From: Lunularia cruciata
Taxonomy: Eukaryota; Streptophyta; Marchantiopsida; Lunulariales; Lunulariaceae
Assembly (NCBI GenBank): GCA_948567375.1
Contig: OX419757.1
Span: forward strand, 24,862,001-24,926,000
Direction: 5' to 3'
Length of the DNA: 64,000 bases
Position 1 is the first letter of the stretch. Every line of letters begins with the position of its first letter. Shown here one piece after another: positions 22,884 to 34,069 of the stretch. The position numbers and the translations under genes are program-made. The notes below the pieces were generated by a model. That model was not told where the DNA came from. It saw only the letters and a list, made by a program, of their open reading frames with translations, and searched no databases.

Positions 22884-25268
22884 TCTTCCAACTCTAGGGA
22901 TCAATTGTACTAATTCAAAGTGAATGAGAAACTTTCAAGCTAGTACCAAAGGAAGAGATGTGATTTGAGACTGTAGAAGTACCTAGCAAGTTCTTTATCC
23001 TTTAGTGCTTCTCTTGTGTCAAGCATGTTAGACTGAATCCAAGTTGATTGAACTTCTATAATTGTACCTCACTTCAAATATGAAAGTGTGGTTGGTGAAG
23101 ACAAGGCACCAATCAGTCTGTAATTGTAAAGTTCTTGAGCTTTATTATACTTGTCTATATTTTTGGCTCCGGATTGGAATACTAATTACTTGCTTGCTTA
23201 AACTTTATCACTCTACTCAACTATAATCACTCACACTAGTGTCATATTATGCTTTTCTTTCTTTGAGAACACATAAGATGCCTAGTTGTAGAGCTTATAA
23301 TAGGAGGTCATTTATAGACTATCATTGATAATTTAGGCTTGCATGACTTCCCAATTGCCAGAACCTTTGACTTTTATTTCCAATGTTTCTTTTGTTGGCA
23401 AGTGGAAAAGAGAAGACTAACATGTCATAACATGCACACTTGGTATGTTGGTCATCACTCATAGCATTACCAAGGAGAAATACATAATGCACCTAAAGGA
23501 AAGGAACCTTAGCACAATGCTTGCACACCAGTCCAAACCAATTGGGCATACAATCAAACATGCAAGCATAGAGAGGATCTAAACGCAAGCAACTTAGCAA
23601 AACTCTTAATGCTTTTGGAAAAAATGTGTTTTAGAGCCTCCTTGTTATGTCCAGGAGCTATTTTCAATTTGTATTCAAAGATTTGCATCCAACTTGTACT
23701 CCAAATTGAGAAATTCTATGCCTTTTGATGGGAAAATCTATGCAAAACTCAAACTAAGATAACATTTTTGTAGCTTTGATTTAGATGTTCTACAACTCAA
23801 TAGAAAGATTTTTAGATAAACTTTCAAATGATATAAAGTGAGCCTCAATCTAATCACTACAACTCTCTTGATAAGGTGGCTTTATTTTTGTACTTCAAAC
23901 TCTAATTTTGAATCTCTAATCAAGGCTCCACTCTTGATTCTTGCATAATTTTTTCCTAAAATCTTTGGCCCATGGATTTATGTTAAGAGTAGTGAAACTC
24001 CATCAAGCTACAATCCTTTCGCTCATCACTTCAAATAAGAGAATTGATATTCAATTGTAGTTGGAGATAGAATAACTCCATGGAGCTTACAACATTATTT
24101 TTAGTAGAGTTTGTTGTACAAGATCTCATTATCTATTAATCATAAATCAACCAGATTTTACACAATAGTTAATTGTGCTCTTGTCTAACTTTTGTGAAGT
24201 TTGACATTTGAATCTAAAACCGTAGATATGGATCAATTGCCAAGTTGGGATAACTTTTGAGCTCTATAGATCCACATCTAATCAATCCAAGATCATGAAT
24301 TCTTGAATGAGTAAATTCATATGAAATAGTTACACAAATTTTCAAGATCTAACCATCAATAAAAAGTGGAAAATTGAAAAGTCTGATTCAAACCAAAACT
24401 TGAGAAGTGACACAAACCCTAAACATGATCATAATCTACATCCCAACACCTTGATTTTAAGGCCTAGATTCAATTAATCATTTAGATTTGGAATTGACTC
24501 AAAAGTGATATTTTGTATGCTCAACAGAACCAAAATTCTCTCTACTATCCAACATCATTGACAAATCATAAAACAATATCATAGAACTCTCAAAATCCTC
24601 CAATTTATACACTTGGGTATGAGTTTAACTTCTTGAAATCTTGTGTCTTGGTCTTCATACCATAACTTATCTACTTGTGTCTCCAATGATGGTCTTTTCT
24701 CCCCAAATGATCTTCTTTAACTCCCCAAAAAGGCAAAAGCCCTAGACTCTACATGTTTGGACCTAAACTCTTGCACTTTTGTCACTAAATATTTTCTCCT
24801 TTTTGACACATGGACTCCATAAAATCCACTTTGAAGGCCTTGGATAAAATTTTAGTCCATCTCCTTCTACAAAAGGATTCAAATAGATCAACCAAACTTG
24901 ATCATAACTAAAGACAAGGAGTAGAATAGGATTTAGGTTTTCCATCACCAACGCTATGAATGTGAGCTTGAAATGTGAGCTTGAAATGTGCTACCATCCA
25001 AAAAAAGTTATCATGGTGTAGAGCTAAAAATTGATGAGGAAAAAATTCATGAATAGCATATCAAGAGTGCAAAACATATTTCAATCAAAGTCACTCTTTG
25101 ATGCCATGGATCTCATACTCTAATACTATTCTTGGAAAACCTTGCAATCCAACTTTCTACTCCCACTTGACACTTATAAGACTAAAACACTCTATGATCA
25201 ATCAAGTATCCACCACCTATATACATCAGAGTCCTCAAAGAAGACAATATTGTATGGTCAAGATTGTA
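22884..25268. other. Unassigned AT-rich sequence, 2.4 kb
   Basis: No LINE, LTR-element domain or host gene was recognised in this stretch. Frames are short and full of stops, and no long direct repeats or TG...CA boundaries with duplicated flanks stood out. It may be the original DNA into which H inserted, or an old unrelated element. It ends where LINE sequence K begins (GATCTCTTGATCAG). Confidence 0.5.
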
Positions 25269-25450
25269 TGATCTCTTGATCAGATTGCACAAAATCAGGC
25301 TTTTGTTTCATATAGAAAGTTTGTGAAGTGCAACAAGCGGGAATTTTTAAGACTCAAGAGGGTTGAGTTGAGCATTGCATTGAAGAGCAATCCAAAGGCT
25401 TTCTGGAAGAAGGTAACTATCAGATCTCCATCTCCATCGTTGGACCTAGA
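25269..25450 (+). mobile_element. LINE copy K, upstream piece
   Basis: A short ORF2 piece between endonuclease and RT: SLDQIAQNQAFVSYRKF, then VELSIALKSNPKAFWKKV and SPSPSLDLD. It is cut at the same protein position (after LDL) as copy A, by minus-strand copy L. A later piece of the same element probably continues at 28495, with about 0.55 kb of target missing. Confidence 0.7.
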
Positions 25451-28400
25451 TAAAATAATGAAATATAAAGCCCGAAAGACCCAAAGAGTCAACAGGCTGG
25501 AAACACAATACAAAACACATGAAATGTGAGCCTAGGCCAAAGCCTAGTGCATCTAACAATCTGTAACAAATTAGTCCAATGTAAACTAATCTCTATGATA
25601 TGATTCCCTAATGCTAAAGCTTCAACTTGTAAAAGAGTAGAGAAATCGCTACAAGTAATTTGATGTCTAACTCTAATCTGCATGTAACAAGGGCAATCAA
25701 CAAACACATGGTGCTCATCCTCAACTTTGCTCATAGTACACAATTTGCAAAGTTTCATGGAGTGCTCTATCTAATCTTGCTCACAATACACCAACATAGG
25801 ATTTACAAACTGCTTATAGAACACCATCTTGGTACCGGGTTGCTGCCATAAGCAAAGTTAGAACTGCTCCTTGATCACCTCTCAAAGTGCAATAGGCTCC
25901 AATCTCCAATGTCGCTCAAAAACCTTCCACCTTGTGGCCCATACAAGCAGATCTGTATACCAACCAATAGATAGAGTGGCAAAAAAAGCTTGGTAGTGAA
26001 GTCTCTCATGCTCCATGGACCTCACCTTAGTGGCATATGTGAGAGCTAAGAACAAAGCTTCAGTCTAAAGGGGAAAAATACCTATTTTAGCAAGCAATAA
26101 TACATAAGGGGTTTGAGTCCTCACTCCAAGTTCATCACACAAAAATAGTTTTTGAATTTTCTCCACCTTTAACCACCATGTCTTCTTAGTACTTGGACCC
26201 CAAATCTGAGCACCATAGAGAACCACCGGTTGCACAAGAGATCTGAACATCACCTTCTTCAGCTCCCATGTGGTAAGATGAGCAAGTCGAGAGCAATTCA
26301 TGAGAGAATATAAAGCTCTAAACCTTCTTGGTATGGATGTCATACATCTTCTTCACGGCCTCCTTGATCTTCTTCTTGTCGGTTCTGACATCGACGATGA
26401 AAACTAAGGTGTTGTTGTCCTCAATTTTCTTCATGGCGGACTCAATGGTTAATGGGTACTTCAGCACCTCGTAGTGGTTGAGCTTGTTCCTAGGCGGTGC
26501 AAAAATACATGGGTATTGTTAACCCTGCATTGATTCTCATCTTCACACAAGTAGACCAACCATAGACATGATAAAACTCAACGCCCAAGAACTTATAAGA
26601 AGAAACTTGCTCCAAACGCTATCCATTGAAACACAAAGGTCTGGTGACACCTTTAGAACCCACCACAATCACCTTGGACTTGTCAAGGTTCACCTCCATC
26701 TTTGTTTCATTACAAAACAAGAGAAGAGAATCCAACAAGTTCTGTAAACTTTGTGGATTGGTAGAGAGAAGCACTACATCATCCGCATACAGTAGTGCAT
26801 GTATCATCAAAGAGCCAACATGTACACTTGTAGCTCTAGCTTCCATAAGTACCTTCTCTAGCTCATTGCTAAAGATTCCAAACAAAGTTGGGGATAGAGA
26901 GCAACCTTGAATCACACCCATTGTGCTAAGGACATCTTGAGAGCTCAAAGATGAAATCTTCACAACCACTTTCTCATAGAGTCTAGAGATAGCACCAATC
27001 AGATCCGTTGAAACACCAACTTCCATGAGTCTCTCACTTAGTGATTTCCTAAGCACCTTATCAAAGGTCTTCCTGAAATCAATAAATGCAACATAGAGAG
27101 CTCTCCCAACACCTTTAGATTTCTACCACAAAACATGGAGTACCAAGAGATGATCCAAAGTACTAAAGCTTGATCTGAGACCAGCTTGGCACTTAGCTCG
27201 AATTTTGTACTTTTTAGCCCAAGTACTCAACCTAGACTCCAAAATTTGACCATACAACTTGGCAAAGATACTACCCACGAGAATGGTACGGTAATTGGTG
27301 ACAACATATCTCTGACCAGACTTGTGAATAGGAACTACCTTCTTGAAGCACCATCTATCAAGAAAGCCACACCTGATTGCCTCATTCAAGAGAGAAGTGA
27401 GTATTGGAATTAGATGGCTACCACTCCACTTAAGTAGTTCAGCACATAGTCCATCAAGGTCTTCAATCTTACCATTGGCCAACTTCTTCAATTGGTACTT
27501 GACATCAGCTTCAGAGATGGTGAGAGCAGATCCAAGGCAAGGTGCCATGCTTGGAGCATCAGGGAAAAAGTACAGATCCTTCACATACTCACAAAGCTCA
27601 TTCAAGTCCAGCCATGGAGATCTGATGGTTACCTTCTTCCAAAAAGCCTGAGGATTGCTCCTCAATTCAATGCTCAACTCAACCCCCTTGAGTCTCAAGA
27701 ATGCCCGCTTCTTGCACTTCACTAACTTTCTATAAGAGACAAAAGCCTGATTTTGTGCAATTTGATCAAGAGACCTATCCATAGCTTTGATCCTTGCCAT
27801 TGTTCAATAAGCATCAAACCCCCTATTGCAAGGGAGACCAAGTCTCTTCCTATGAGAACATCGTGGAAACAAAGTAGTTGATGTAGATTGAAGAAGTTCA
27901 ACCAACTGATCATTACGTTGTTGAAAATCAGAACTCCACTCCATAGAGCTCAATTTCTCATGGATAGCTTGTTGATACAAATCTTGCTTGTGAAAATCTA
28001 GATGGAGTTTCCCTCTAAAGGCATGGTCAATAGGTAATGTGGTTCTATTGAGGCAAGAAAGAAGGATGACATAAGATAGAGGTGCATGGTCAGATTCAGG
28101 TTGAGGATCTAAAACAACAAAATCTGAGACAATGTGTATATTAGTGGGTGAGGTGAGAATATAACCAACAGTGCTAGATCCACCAAAAGCAATGCATGTG
28201 CTCTTACAAGTTTTTGGAGATTGAGAAAGGCCATTCAAGATCTTCAAGCTACAATTGGTACCAAAGCTCAAAAAGTGCTCACTCATGGAGTTGGATATGA
28301 GATCTTTGGAAGAGCAAGACCAAACACTAGAATTATCTATCAAGCTATGGAAACAATCATTTTCAAGGTCACTAAACTCAGGAATCTGAGAGGCTTGGGT

Positions 28401-28494
28401 CCTAGCATTGAAATCACCAAGAACATGTACTACACCTTTACTTTGGAATTCTTATACATCCTTTGTCAAGGAGTGGAAAGGGTGCAGGGTGTTG
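25451..28494 (-). mobile_element. LINE copy L (type II), 5'-truncated, with host-gene insert
   Basis: Runs from tail (AATAATGAAATATAAAG near 25455) through 3' UTR, C terminus, RT and endonuclease to GDFNAR-region sequence near 28490. A 196-bp uL23 fragment interrupts it at 26325-26520. Frames: 27800-27123 (linker to LLVLHVLW, then TAG for TGG), 27056-26619 (motif B, YADD in HALLYADDVVLLS), 26343-26065, 25758-25489. The endonuclease is at 28343-27804. At the 5' junction, GGTGTTG (28488-28494) is shared with the plus-strand sequence that follows, suggesting joining by microhomology. Confidence 0.8.
26325..26520 (-). pseudogene. Captured fragment of ribosomal protein uL23 (RPL23A)
   Basis: Read on the minus strand, about 64 codons are open with no stop. 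The peptide contains [36 protein letters not shown] and [17 protein letters not shown], the middle of eukaryotic cytosolic uL23 (RPL23A). LKYPLT is the plant form. It lacks the N-terminal tail, the C-terminal third, a start and a poly(A), so it is an internal fragment. The LINE on either side is continuous, and AACC occurs at both edges (26321-26324 and 26521-26524). It is richer in G+C than its surroundings and undamaged in frame, while the host LINE is full of stops. Confidence 0.9.
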
Positions 28495-28792
28495 GAAGAG
28501 CTCTTTATGTAGCATTTATTGATTTCAAGAAGGCCTTTGATAAGGTTCTTAGGAAATCACTACAATGAAACAATGAAATATAAAGCCCAAAAGACCCAAA
28601 GAGTCAAAAGGCTGGAAACAAAAGTCTTTCACTAAGTGAAAGACTCATGGAAGTTTGGTGTTCAGCGGATCTGATTGGTGCTATCTCTAGACTCTATGAG
28701 AAAGTGGTCATGAAACTTTCATCTTTGAGCTCTCAAGATGTCTTTAGCAAAATGGGTGTGATTCAAGGCTGTTCTCTATCTCCTACTATGTA
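28495..28792 (+). mobile_element. LINE copy K, downstream piece (RT motif A to B)
   Basis: Resumes with GVGRALYVAFIDFKKAFDKVLRKS (RT motif A), is interrupted by the 66-bp insert U, then continues SADLIGAISRLYEKVV to QGCSLSPTM, where the 5' leader of S begins. A one-base shift follows LME (ATGGAAGTTTGGTG), and MKLSS and VFSKM are point changes. Confidence 0.75.
28563..28628 (-). mobile_element. 66-bp LINE insertion U with target-site duplication
   Basis: Only the last 50 or so bases of the LINE plus two tail units (CAATGAAACAATGAAA) lie between duplicated TCACTA (28557-28562 and 28629-28634) in the RT of copy K. Uninterrupted copies read AAATCACTAAGTGAAAG here, so the empty site is known from inside the window. 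The 5' junction carries a few extra bases (AAAGTCT). This is the cleanest evidence for 3'-end-primed insertion. Confidence 0.85.
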
Positions 28793-29194
28793 TTTGAGTG
28801 AGGATTTTTTGAGAGATTGAGAGAGAAGAGATTTCCCAAAATTTTGGCATGTCATTTCTCAACACCTACCCGTCCAAATCTTGCGATCTTGGTCTTGTTA
28901 GAAGCGCCTTGCCAAGGGCTTTCTATGACCACCTAGATTGCAACATTTTGAGTTCTCCATCGAAAGTTATGGCCAATTGAATTTTCTGACACATGATCCA
29001 TATTTGAGAGTTCATTTCTTCCTCATTATGAGTCCAAATGAAATGATGCTTTTTGTGGCAGTTGCTGCGTCTTGACCAGGTCTTTTGATTGATATTAAAC
29101 AAGCTCAAAGATCACATTTCTGCGGGAAGTTACAAGGATTTGAATTCTGTCTTCTTTGGCAGATTTTAGGGTTTGAACTGAAATTTTGAATGAC

Positions 29195-29895
29195 AGTATC
29201 TCTGCCAATACTTCTGCAAATGGAGTGATTAGGGATTCAAGAGAAGCTTCATGATGAGAGCTTTTGTTCAAGGTAAAGCTTGTGCAGTTTGGAGTAGTAC
29301 ACAAAGAGTTCTGGAATTTTAAATGAGGAGTTTATGTGATTGTGCAAAAATTTGGAGGGGTATTGCTCTGCAGTCACAAGTGGAAATCCAGTGAAGATTG
29401 TTGCATCAGAATCTGTGCCTTACAAGCTCTCTTTCAAGGCCAAGCTCACAGCATCTTGAGGTCTGAGCAAGCACTGGTGACAATTCTAATTCTCATCTAT
29501 TCTTCATGAAGGGTTTTTGATTTTGGAGTTTCTTTGGCAGACACTCAGATGCTTGTATCCTTTCCAATACTTAAGAAAATGGATTTATTGGGGACTCATT
29601 AGAAGAACCATTCCAAGAGCTTTGTTTCAAGCTAAATTTTGTGTAGTTTGGAGCAGTATACAAGGAGTTGTGGATTTTTGAATTCTCTGGAAGTTTTGAG
29701 AACTCCATTGTGATAGGTCAAAAATTTGGAGAGGTATTTCTCTGTGGTCACAAGTGCAAATCCAGTGATTATTGATGCATTAGAACCTATGACTTACAAG
29801 CTCTGTTTCAAGTTAAAACCTGCAGCATATAGAAGTCTGAGCAAACACTGGTGACAATTCTCATTCTGTCACAACTCCCGAATCTTGGTGTTTGG
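29195..29895 (+). repeat. Two ~360-bp tandem units in the S leader
   Basis: The block beginning near CCAATACTTCTGC (29205) and ending GCACTGGTGACAATTCT (29471) recurs from CCAATACTTAAG (29564) to ACACTGGTGACAATTCT (about 29845). The spacing is 359-374 bp. Shared internal marks are CAGTTTGGAG or TAGTTTGGAG, TTACAAGCTCT and GTCTGAGCAA. Piece T has one unit. This resembles the promoter monomers of some mammalian L1 lineages; a promoter role is inferred. Confidence 0.75.
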
Positions 29896-30483
29896 AGTAC
29901 TAGCTTTGGAGTGCCAGTTCTCTTCACTCATAGACCCAATGCAAGTGATTCTTATATCATAAGAACCACACAGTCATAAGATTTCTATTGAATATATAGT
30001 CGGAGAATTTGAGTATCTAGGGCAGATGATATGGCCAATTGATTCACTCTGATACTGCCACATACTTTGTGTTAAGATCTACTACTTTGTGTGTAGATTC
30101 AAGCTATTGTATCTTTGTACTCAATGACCCAAATGAAATGATCTTTATGTCATTAGAATCAACTCACTCAGACCTTTACATTGAAAATTTATTGCTTAAG
30201 GTTAGAGGACAGATTATCAGCTCTAGGTACCTTAAATTTTGCAGCCTTTGGTAGCTCTAAGCATTGCAAATTTGGAAGGTAGTCTCTTTGCGCTCACATA
30301 TTCAAATGAGGTGATTTTTATCTCATTAGAACCAGTTTCTCAAGGCCCTTACTTCAACACCTACCTAGTAGTGCTCTGACCTGTAAAACAGAAGCAATTT
30401 CTACTTGAAAATCTTGAAGTTTTGGTGTTGAAAGTAAAACTTCTAGATTGATTGCGAGTGATTAGCGATTAGAGATTGGCACA

Positions 30484-31313
30484 ATGGAGGAGTCCAAGAT
30501 GGTGAAAAGTATTGCTGATATAGCCTTGAAGCAACAACAATTAGCTGAAATGTAAAGGAAATCTAGTGATTTCCACAAAGAGCTTAGAAGCTTCTTTGCA
30601 CCTATGTCCTTGTGCATGAGTACTCTCATGACTGATATGGAAATTGTCAAGGTTGAGATCAGTAGTGTAAAAGAGTGCTTGAACCTAGTCAACCAAGAGA
30701 TTCAAGACCTGAAGAAGAGTACTATCTTGATGTTAACATCAACCAAGGGGATGGTTGATGCTATCAAGAAAGTTGCTTCCTTGGGAACACAAGCCAGTGA
30801 CATTGCTACAAACAGCGGAGGGCTCCAACAGATTGTGGACACATTAGAAGTGAAGATGAGGCCATATGCTGAAGCTACTAAGGTGGCTCAAATCTCTTAC
30901 TTGCAAGAGCATGAGGTTGAGAAGGAGAACCAACAAGCCAGATTGAAGAACTTGAGGATTTCTGGTTTGCCAGAGACTAAGAAGGAAGACACCAAGACCA
31001 CAGTGTGTGAGTTTCTTACTGATTCTTTGAGAGTCCATGATCCTCAGATTTTGCAAGCATATAGATTGGGACAACAAAATGCACAACCAAGAAGCATTTT
31101 GGTGAGGTTAGGCTCAAAAACTCAAAGGAATTTAGTGATGGCAAACAAGGCTATACTGAAGGGGCGGTTGGAGGGAAGGGATCTGGTTGGATCCTGATTG
31201 GTTGGATCTGGTTGAAGGGATCTGGTTGGATCCTGATCTCACATCTCTCCAATGGCAAGCAAAGAAAGGAGAATTAGCAAAAGTGAAGGAGGCTCAACAA
31301 GTAGGTTTTGTTG
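30484..31313 (+). pseudogene. LINE S ORF1 (type II), interrupted
   Basis: Starts MEESKMVKSIADIALKQQQL. A stop at codon 24 (TAA 30553-30555, where type I reads TAT) breaks it. The frame then stays open from 30604 to 31197 with the type II coiled coil and the RRM-like block (RLKNLRISGLPETKKEDTK, AYRLGQQNAQPRSILVRLG). A local duplication of a 24-bp stretch (31175-31198 and 31214-31237, ending GGATCCTGAT) disrupts the C-terminal domain. V interrupts at GFV; the last codons and the shared TAG are at 32910-32972. Confidence 0.75.
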
Positions 31314-32909
31314 AAACAATGAAACAATGAAATATAAAGCCCAAAAGACGCAAAGAGTCAAAAGGCTAGAAACTCAATACAAAACACATGAAATGTGAGC
31401 CTAGGCAAGGGCCTAGGACATCTGATCAATCTGTTACAAATAGGTCAGATGTAAACTAACCTCTGTCATGTACTTCCCCAATGCTAAACCTTCAACCTAT
31501 AAGAGAGTTGAGAAATCAATACAAGTAATCTGATGTCTAACTCTAATCTGCATGTAACAAGGGCAATCAATCAACACATGATGCTCATCCTCAACTTTGC
31601 TCATAAAACACAATTTGCAAAGTTGCATGGAGTGCTCTATCTGCTACCAACGCCCTTGTTCTACTTCTAGTCTATGAGAACTAGTTCGATATTGAGCGAT
31701 AATATGTCTAAGTCAAGTAGATATCCTAGCCAAGAGATAATCTTGCTCACAATTCACCAACATAGGATTTACAAACTGCTGATAGAACACCATCTTGGTA
31801 CTGGGTTGCTGCCATAAGCAAAGTAAGAATTGCTCCTTGATCACCTCTTGAAGTGCAATATGCTCCAATCTCCAATGTCGCTAAGAAACATTCCACCTTG
31901 TGGCCCATGCAATCAGATCTATATACCAACCAATAAAAAGAGTGGCACAAAAAGCTTGGTAGGGAAGTCTCTCATGCTCCATGGACCTCACCTTAGTGGC
32001 ATATGTGAGAGCTAAAACCAAAGCTTCAGCCTCAAGAGGCAAAAATACAGTTTCAGCAAGCAGCAATACATAAGGAGTTTGAGTCCTCACTCCAAGTTCA
32101 TCACACAAAAACAATTTCTATATTTTCTCCACCTTTTGCCACCATGTCTTCTTAGTATGTGGACCCCAAATCTGAGTACCATAAAGAACCACCGGCTGCA
32201 CAAGAGATCTGAACAACACCTTCTTCAACTCCCATGTGGTAAGATGAGCAACTCTAGAGCAATTCATGAGTGAATACAAAGCTCTAAACCCTGCATTGAT
32301 TCTCATCTTCACACAAGTAGACCAACTATAGTCATGAGGAATCTCAAGGCCCAAGTACTTAAAAGAAGAAACCTGCTCCAATTGCTGTCCATCAAAAAAG
32401 AAAGGTGTGACACCTTTAGAACCCACTATAATCACCTTGGACTTGTCAAGGTTCACCTCCATCTTTGTTTGATTGCAAAAGCAAAGTAGAGAATCCAACA
32501 GCTTCTGTAAACTCTGTGGATTTGTGGAGAGAAGCACTACATCATCTGCATAAGAGTGCATGTATCATCAAAGAGCCAGCCTGTACACCTGTAGCTCCAG
32601 CTTCCATGAGTAGACTCTCAAGATCATCGATGAAGATTCCAAACAGAGTTGGAGATAGAGAGTAGCCTTGGCACCAGCCAAGGCTTCTCTCTATCTGCTG
32701 CTAAATCAGCTTGGCACTTAGCTCAAATTTTGTGCTTTTCAGCCAAAGTGTTCAACCTTGACTCCAAAATTCGACCATACAACTTGGCAAAGATACTACC
32801 AACAAATATAGTACAGTAATTGGTGACAACATCTCTAAGTTTTCCTCTAAAGGCATGGTCAATAGGTAATGTGGTTCTATTGAGGCAAAGAAGAAGGATG
32901 GTACAAGAT
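31314..32909 (-). mobile_element. LINE copy V: insertion with two internal deletions
   Basis: Tail CAATGAAACAATGAAATATAAAG is at the left and GTTG is duplicated on both sides. Reading in the element's sense, it goes from endonuclease (NRTTLPIDHAFRGKL, 32909-32836) straight to RDVVTNY in RT (32834-32707). It then passes a 20-bp fold-back hairpin (32653-32696) to QGYSLSPTLFG, the RT catalytic region and the 3' end. The catalytic region has lost three bases plus frame (HSYADD, 32561). Two segments of roughly 0.8 and 0.3 kb are missing compared with B. It is one insertion event that was rearranged before or during integration. Confidence 0.75.
32653..32696. repeat. 20-bp fold-back hairpin at a deletion junction in LINE V
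   Basis: Left arm 32653-32672 and right arm 32677-32696 are inverted copies with one mismatch and a 4-base loop ACCA. The left arm is normal LINE sequence (GATAGAGAGTAGCCTTGG); the right arm replaces what should follow. This is the mark of snap-back synthesis during a template switch. Confidence 0.85.
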
Positions 32910-34069
32910 GTTGCATTCTTGAGAGACAATAGAGCTATGATCACCCAAAGGAAGTTGTCAACTACCGCATAGCAATTCCAGACCCTTATAGTGTTGTTTT
33001 GGAATGTTCATGGTCTCACACATACCAAGTACTCAAGCGCTTAACCTATGTGGGAAATTGCTGATCTGATCAATCTTGTGGAGACATGGGAACATGAAGG
33101 AAACACCATTCAAGACATTGAAGGTTTCACTCTTGTCGGTTCAACTTGGAACAAGCGGAGGCAACACAAAGGAAGGGGTTTGGAGGTATTGCTACAAACA
33201 TCAGATTTGGCTTTCAAAAATCAGTCTCTTTGATAGGCCAAGATTCAAGAAGACAATACAAACGGCTGAGGATTGGAGGAGTTGCTACACCTTGCTTATT
33301 GTTGCTTGCTGAAACTAGGTTTTTGCCTCTTGAGGCTGAAGCTTTGTTCTTTGCTCTCACATATGCCACTAAAATGAGGTCCATGGAGCATGAGAGACTT
33401 CCCTACCAAGCTTTTTGTGCCACTCTATCTATTGGTTGGTATACAGATCTGATTGCATGGGCCACAAGGTGGAGTGTTTCTGAGCGACATTGGAGATTGG
33501 AGCCTATTGCACTTCCACAAGTGATCAAGGAGCAGTTCTTACTTTGCTTATGGCAGCAATCCGGTACCAAGATGGTGTTCTATCAGCAGTTTGTAAATCC
33601 TATGTTGGTGTATTGTGAGCAAGATATCTCTTGGCTAGGATTTCTACTTCACTTAGACATGTTATCGCTCAATATAGAACTAGTTCTCATAGACTAGAAG
33701 TAGAACAAAGACGTTGGCAGCAGATAGAGCACTCCATGCGACTTTCCAAATTGTGTACTATGAGCAAAGTTGTGAATGAGCATGATGTGTTTGTTGATTG
33801 CCCTTGTTACATGCAGATTAGAGTTAGATATCAGATGACTTGTAGTGATTTCTCAACTCTCTTACAAGTTGAAGCTTTAGCATTAGCGAAGTACATGACA
33901 GAGGTTAGTTTACATCAGATGAATTTGTTACAGATTGGTAAGATGCCCTAGGCCCTTGCCTAGGCTCACATTTCATGTGTTTTGTATTGTGTTTCTAGCG
34001 TTTTGACTCTTTGGGTCTTTCGGGCTTTATATTTCATTGTTTCATTGTTGTTTCATTGTTGTTTCATTG
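32910..34069 (+). mobile_element. LINE copy S, 3' part, RT deleted
   Basis: Finishes ORF1 (TAG 32970-32972, then CAA TTC CAG) and enters ORF2: VLFWNVHGLTHTKYSSA, a stop, then LINLVETWEHEGN. At 33295 it jumps from the endonuclease (GGVATPC) to the C terminus (LLLLAETRFLPLEAEA), deleting about 2 kb with all of RT. The jump keeps the frame: 33146-33697 is open across it. The C terminus and finger (33631-33951) follow, then 3' UTR and the tail TTTCATTGTTTCATTGTTG up to about 34069. Confidence 0.8.

Larger units (their letters stand above)
28793..31313 (+). mobile_element. LINE copy S (type II), 5' part: leader and ORF1
   Basis: A type II leader of about 1.7 kb (28793-30483) precedes ORF1 (ATG 30484). 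The copy is cut at 31313 by minus-strand V and resumes at 32910, with GTTG duplicated (31310-31313 and 32910-32913). The leader includes two tandem units of about 360 bp. Confidence 0.8.

Noticed and set aside
32834-32836. Splicing as the cause of the internal deletion in V
   Set aside because: The endonuclease-side border has no GT donor at the join once the shared bases are considered. The second junction carries templated fold-back sequence, which splicing does not make.
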